Below are positions 61,179 through 64,000 of a DNA stretch of 64,000 nucleotides, in pieces. Location: NCBI RefSeq assembly GCF_048537545.1, contig NZ_CP183218.1, one strand, 5' to 3'. The notes beneath the pieces were generated by a model that was not told the origin of the DNA, made no database searches, and saw nothing but the letters and a program-made list of their open reading frames with translations. The position numbers and the translations under genes were made by a program. Within the stretch, counting starts at the first letter, position 1. Every line of letters starts with the position of its first letter. This DNA is from Chania fonticola_B (lineage in GTDB: Bacteria; Pseudomonadota; Gammaproteobacteria; Enterobacterales; Enterobacteriaceae).

Positions 61179-62225
61179 TTATGGCGTAATGGTTATTACC
61201 GACTGGCGGCTGACTAACGTCGGCGGGAAAATAAACTCTTCAGGGACTAATGTAGGATCCCCTACGCGTTGCAATAAGCGCTCGACCATCACCTGAGCCA
61301 TCTCGGCAAGCGGTGGCATGACGGAGGTCAGCGCTGGCCACACCAGCCCCGAGAGCGGAATATTGTCGATACCCACTACCGATATCTCACCAGGCACCGC
61401 CACTCCAGCCTCCCGCAGCCCTGCCAGCAGGCCGATCCCCAGAGCATCGTTGATAGCCACTACGCCATCTGGGCGCGGAGAAAGAGCAAGTACCTGAGCG
61501 GCCAGGGTAAAACCCAGTTCGGCCATCTCGGTATCGCCATACTCTCCGCTAGCTTTGCCTTCTATTAGCCGTTGCTGAGCGGGCAGCCGATGATTACGCA
61601 CCACGGTGAGAAATCCTTCAATCTTATGGCTGCGGCTCATGGTCAGGCTGGCCTCGGTGGCAAAGACGATATTGCGGCAACCGCGTTCGATCAGGTGTTG
61701 AGCCGCCAATCGCCCGGCCTCTACGTTGTCCATTGAGACGCTGTCGAATAACCGGGCATCAGCGGTAAAGCTCCCCGCCATGCGGTTATCGTAGTTGACG
61801 ATCATCATTCCCATTTCGGCAGCCTGTGCAAAATGGGTCTTACGGATATCACTCGCCGCAACGATAATGCCGCGCACCCCATGGGCGAACATATCTTCGA
61901 TAAAGGTGCGCTCTTCATCTTCTTGCCGATAGGTGTTGCCCAACAACACCCGATAGCGGTGTTCTTTAGCCGCCAGGTCAACCTCGCGAGCCAGGGCAGA
62001 AAAGCTGGGATTGACGATCGAGGGAACCAGCAGACCGATCATCCGGGCATGCCCGGTTTTCAACTGCTGCGCCACTCTGTTGGGCTGATAGTTCAATTCG
62101 CGCATCGCCTGTTCGATACGCAGTCGGGTTTCCGGGCGCATTTGATTGCTGCGCCCATTTAACACGTTGGAAACGCTGCTCACGGAAACACCGGCGAGAT
62201 GCGCGACATCACGAATGTTGGCCAT
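61179..62225 (-). CDS. LacI/GalR family transcriptional regulator
   Basis: 348 residues. The N-terminal helix-turn-helix and hinge ANIRDVAHLAGVSVSSVSNV LNG ... LNYQPNRVAQQLKTG are diagnostic. The periplasmic-binding-protein-like effector domain (~60-345) includes MIGLLVPSIVNPSFSALARE and PDGVVAINDALGIGLLAGLR. Upstream of and on the same strand as the MFS-SDR-FucU-PfpI genes, which it presumably represses until its sugar ligand appears. Confidence 0.93.
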   Translation of the reverse strand: MANIRDVAHLAGVSVSSVSNVLNGRSNQMRPETRLRIEQAMRELNYQPNRVAQQLKTGHARMIGLLVPSIVNPSFSALAREVDLAAKEHRYRVLLGNTYRQEDEERTFIEDMFAHGVRGIIVAASDIRKTHFAQAAEMGMMIVNYDNRMAGSFTADARLFDSVSMDNVEAGRLAAQHLIERGCRNIVFATEASLTMSRSHKIEGFLTVVRNHRLPAQQRLIEGKASGEYGDTEMAELGFTLAAQVLALSPRPDGVVAINDALGIGLLAGLREAGVAVPGEISVVGIDNIPLSGLVWPALTSVMPPLAEMAQVMVERLLQRVGDPTLVPEEFIFPPTLVSRQSVITITP

Positions 62226-62592
62226 GTTTTCGCTCCCCCTCCGGTGCTAACGTTAATTGGTTAACTTACGCACGGAATGCCATTAAATAACTGTATAATC
62301 AACATATTAAATATGTGACCTGGCATTATCTGTATCGTTTTAGTGAAACGATGCAGATCAATTTATAGCGGAGATATCACTCAATCAAGCGACTTTACTG
62401 GCCGTGCCGCAGTTGCGTGATGCTTTTGTGAAAGCTATCAAGCCCAGCGCCATGGCATTACTAAACACGTGTAAAATCCCCGGCTGTTTAGTCAGTGTTT
62501 AGTGGTGGGGTTAAAGGCTGGTACGGGATTTGGATGGGTACGGCATGCAGCGCCTCACATATAATGGTCGATTGAAGTAGGCTACTAACCCA
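62226..62592. other. Intergenic region upstream of the LacI-type gene
   Basis: 367 nt, no gene seen. TAACGTTA (62248-62255), 23 nt before the LacI-type start, is a palindrome with a central CG typical of LacI-family operators, followed by GTTAAC; autoregulation is plausible. No toxin gene is present downstream of the antitoxin. Confidence 0.45.
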
Positions 62593-62847
62593 TCATATAT
62601 CGTTTATCAGTTCGTCAAATACCAACTCCCCATCATGTAACCGTCCTAGTTTGGCTTGATTAATAGAGTGCTCAAGCTTGGCGCACAGGTTTTGTAGCTT
62701 AAACTCTGCAAACGCATTGTAGTCCTCAACAGGCATGACCACTACGGAGGGTTTACCGTTTTGGGTGATACAAACTGGTTCACGCTGGGCTGTAGCCATC
62801 ATTTGTTTAAACTGGGTTTTGGCCTGACTGGCCGTAAAGTTAATCAT
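62593..62847 (-). CDS. Phd/YefM family antitoxin, no toxin partner visible
   Basis: 84 residues. The N-terminal DNA-binding fold INFTASQAKTQFKQMMATAQ REPVCITQNGKPSVVVMPV EDYNAF is diagnostic. Ribosome site AGGAG lies at 6 nt. Such genes usually precede a RelE/Doc-type toxin by a few bases; here 367 nt of non-coding DNA follow. Its start overlaps the stop of the DUF3142 gene by 8 nt, so the two are co-translated. It may be a solitary repressor or relic antitoxin. Confidence 0.85.
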   Translation of the reverse strand: MINFTASQAKTQFKQMMATAQREPVCITQNGKPSVVVMPVEDYNAFAEFKLQNLCAKLEHSINQAKLGRLHDGELVFDELINDI

Positions 62848-63586
62848 TGTTATCTCCTAAGGACGTTTTCCTAAGGGTATTCAACAAAAAAACCACCTCA
62901 CCGCGATAATAAGGCGATGTGGCCAGCCGCCGTTGCCACTCGGAGTTCCAGTCACCCTGCTGCACCAGACCGATTTTGAAGGGAATTTGCAGCTTAAGCA
63001 GCGCGGGGAGATAGCGTTCATATTCCGTGACCGTGCGCCGCCCCTGATAGGTTTGGATCACTAACTCATCGATTGGCAACGCATTCAACTGGCTGACGTT
63101 GCCGGTCTTTGCCCAATCGAGCAGGCCAGTCACTCCCAAAGCATATTCTTTGGGTAACCGACCGCGCAGCTTGTCGAGAAACTCCGAGTACTTATCCAGT
63201 TGATAGGTTGCCGCATCAAAGTCGATCTGTAGCCCTACCACCCGATTGCCTGCCGCAGCCCAACGTGCAGGCATGCGCACCGCCGAGACCAATACCTCGT
63301 CAGACATATCCAGGGTTGCGACACGTACGGTGATCCAGATGGCAGGTGCCTGGAGCTTGCTCAACGGCAACCCCAACTTCAGAAAACGAGCGCCCTGGCG
63401 GCCGTTCACGATTTCACCCTGATGGAGATAGAGCAGATCGGCCTGCTGCAACGCAGGCTGCGGCCAAACGCCGGACCAAAGCCAGAATGCGCGGTAATCA
63501 TGCGCATTCACATATCGGCCAGCTGCGTTATCCGCCGCTGCGGCGGTTGCAAAGATCGGCAACCACAGCAGCAGCAAAAAACGCAT
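62840..63586 (-). CDS. DUF3142 domain protein, exported
   Basis: 248 residues from ATG 63586 (MRFLLLLWLPIFATAAAADN), which overlaps the upstream gene's stop as TGATG; a longer frame from 63616 has no ribosome site. Signal peptide then a TIM-barrel-like domain: YRAFWLWSGVWPQPALQQAD, NRVVGLQIDFDAATYQLDKY and LGVTGLLDWAKTGN, the pattern of DUF3142. Function unknown; fold resembles glycoside hydrolases. Last residues share sequence with the antitoxin start. Confidence 0.8.
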   Translation of the reverse strand: MRFLLLLWLPIFATAAAADNAAGRYVNAHDYRAFWLWSGVWPQPALQQADLLYLHQGEIVNGRQGARFLKLGLPLSKLQAPAIWITVRVATLDMSDEVLVSAVRMPARWAAAGNRVVGLQIDFDAATYQLDKYSEFLDKLRGRLPKEYALGVTGLLDWAKTGNVSQLNALPIDELVIQTYQGRRTVTEYERYLPALLKLQIPFKIGLVQQGDWNSEWQRRLATSPYYRGEVVFLLNTLRKTSLGDNND

Positions 63587-64000
63587 CACCAATAGTATTT
63601 GAGCTTTTGTTCCCATTGGTTACCTTTATACTGGCTCTTCAACAGGTTAAACCAGCGTTGGCGAGTTTTTTGCGAGATCTCCTGCCGATCGCAGCTGTTG
63701 TAGCCGGAAGGAGAGAAACACATCACCGCCCGGTACAGCGCATAGGTTTTATCTTCCGGTTCGGCCTTGGGATCGGCGATCACTTGCTGATAATATTTTA
63801 ATCTTCCATGCGCTTTATCTTTACTCAGTTCGGCCCCAGCCAAGTCATCCAACTGTTCATTGCCCCCCATTTCCGCTTCGGTGCTGATATCGGCAAAGGT
63901 GGTACGCAAGAACTCAGCCACGCAGTTCATGGCATGTGGATCGCTCTTGTTCTTCGCCAACACGGCAACGTTAGCGTCTAAAGATGAACAGAAATAGCCA
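63586..64000 (-). CDS. Unrecognised protein, C-terminal part (5' end beyond the window)
   Basis: The frame is open to the window edge (GYFCSSLDANVAVLAKNKSD ...) for 138 codons and ends KLKYYW at 63586. Helical and polar, with three Cys (SLDANV region upstream, AMNCVAEFL, AVMCFSPSGYNSCD). It contains a repeat-like segment ALYRAVMCFSPSGYN. Its stop overlaps the DUF3142 start (TGATG), so the two work in one operon, probably in the envelope. I do not recognise the family. Confidence 0.6.
   Translation of the reverse strand, partial: GYFCSSLDANVAVLAKNKSDPHAMNCVAEFLRTTFADISTEAEMGGNEQLDDLAGAELSKDKAHGRLKYYQQVIADPKAEPEDKTYALYRAVMCFSPSGYNSCDRQEISQKTRQRWFNLLKSQYKGNQWEQKLKYYW

Noticed and set aside
1..64000. 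CRISPR arrays, rRNA genes or prophage structural genes
   Set aside because: No regularly spaced repeats, rRNA signatures or phage morphogenesis genes were seen.

Overview
The window is a chromosomal stretch of an enterobacterium, most likely Serratia or a close Yersiniaceae relative. This is inferred from a CpdB/NupC salvage operon, an MR/P-like chaperone-usher cluster, MacAB beside a large NRPS, and typical enteric tRNA and IS1 structures. The species cannot be fixed from sequence alone. Most genes lie on the minus strand.

Layout. 1-5.0 kb is core-like: the start of an OprD-family porin and a nupC-cpdB-pdp nucleoside salvage operon, closed by a clear terminator. A tRNA-Phe(GAA) at 5.37 kb carries a decayed P4-type integrase immediately downstream, so this is a probable old island boundary. 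From 5.6 to 13.4 kb there are IS1-family debris and a secreted-adhesin locus. It contains an inverse autotransporter (LysM plus intimin/invasin barrel plus Ig-like passenger), two smaller secreted proteins sharing its C-terminal module, a free lectin-like tip protein and a LuxR-type regulator. The arrangement resembles the Salmonella ZirTSU system. 13.4-18 kb is very AT-rich and carries two MarT-like/FidL-like regulator pairs (one MarT copy frameshifted) and another LuxR-type gene. 18-22.5 kb is the wreck of an MR/P-like fimbrial operon. One IS1 copy removed the last codons of a pilin; a second copy marks a deletion that took the major pilin, a second pilin, the usher, half the chaperone and most of a histidine phosphatase gene.

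23-47.7 kb is a biosynthetic locus. Transcribed as one unit are macA, macB, a 6453-residue NRPS (19.4 kb) and an Sfp-type phosphopantetheinyl transferase; a divergent M24-peptidase-like pseudo-enzyme lies beside it. The NRPS reads C-A-T-E / C-A-T / C-A-T-E / C-A-T / C-A-T-TE. It should make a five-residue, probably acylated peptide with D residues at positions 1 and 3 and serine last. I do not recognise the product, and this is the best candidate for an undescribed system here.

48.5-57.7 kb holds an intact MR/P-like operon in the order A-B-usher-chaperone-E-F-G-H, with a divergent PapI/FaeA-like gene and a LuxR-type gene. It is the template against which the broken cluster can be read. 57.7-62.2 kb is a small catabolic operon (MFS carrier, SDR, FucU/RbsD-like, DJ-1/PfpI-like) with a LacI-family regulator; the carrier has an in-frame amber stop. 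The window ends with an orphan Phd/YefM antitoxin translationally overlapped by a DUF3142 gene, and the end of an unrecognised gene.
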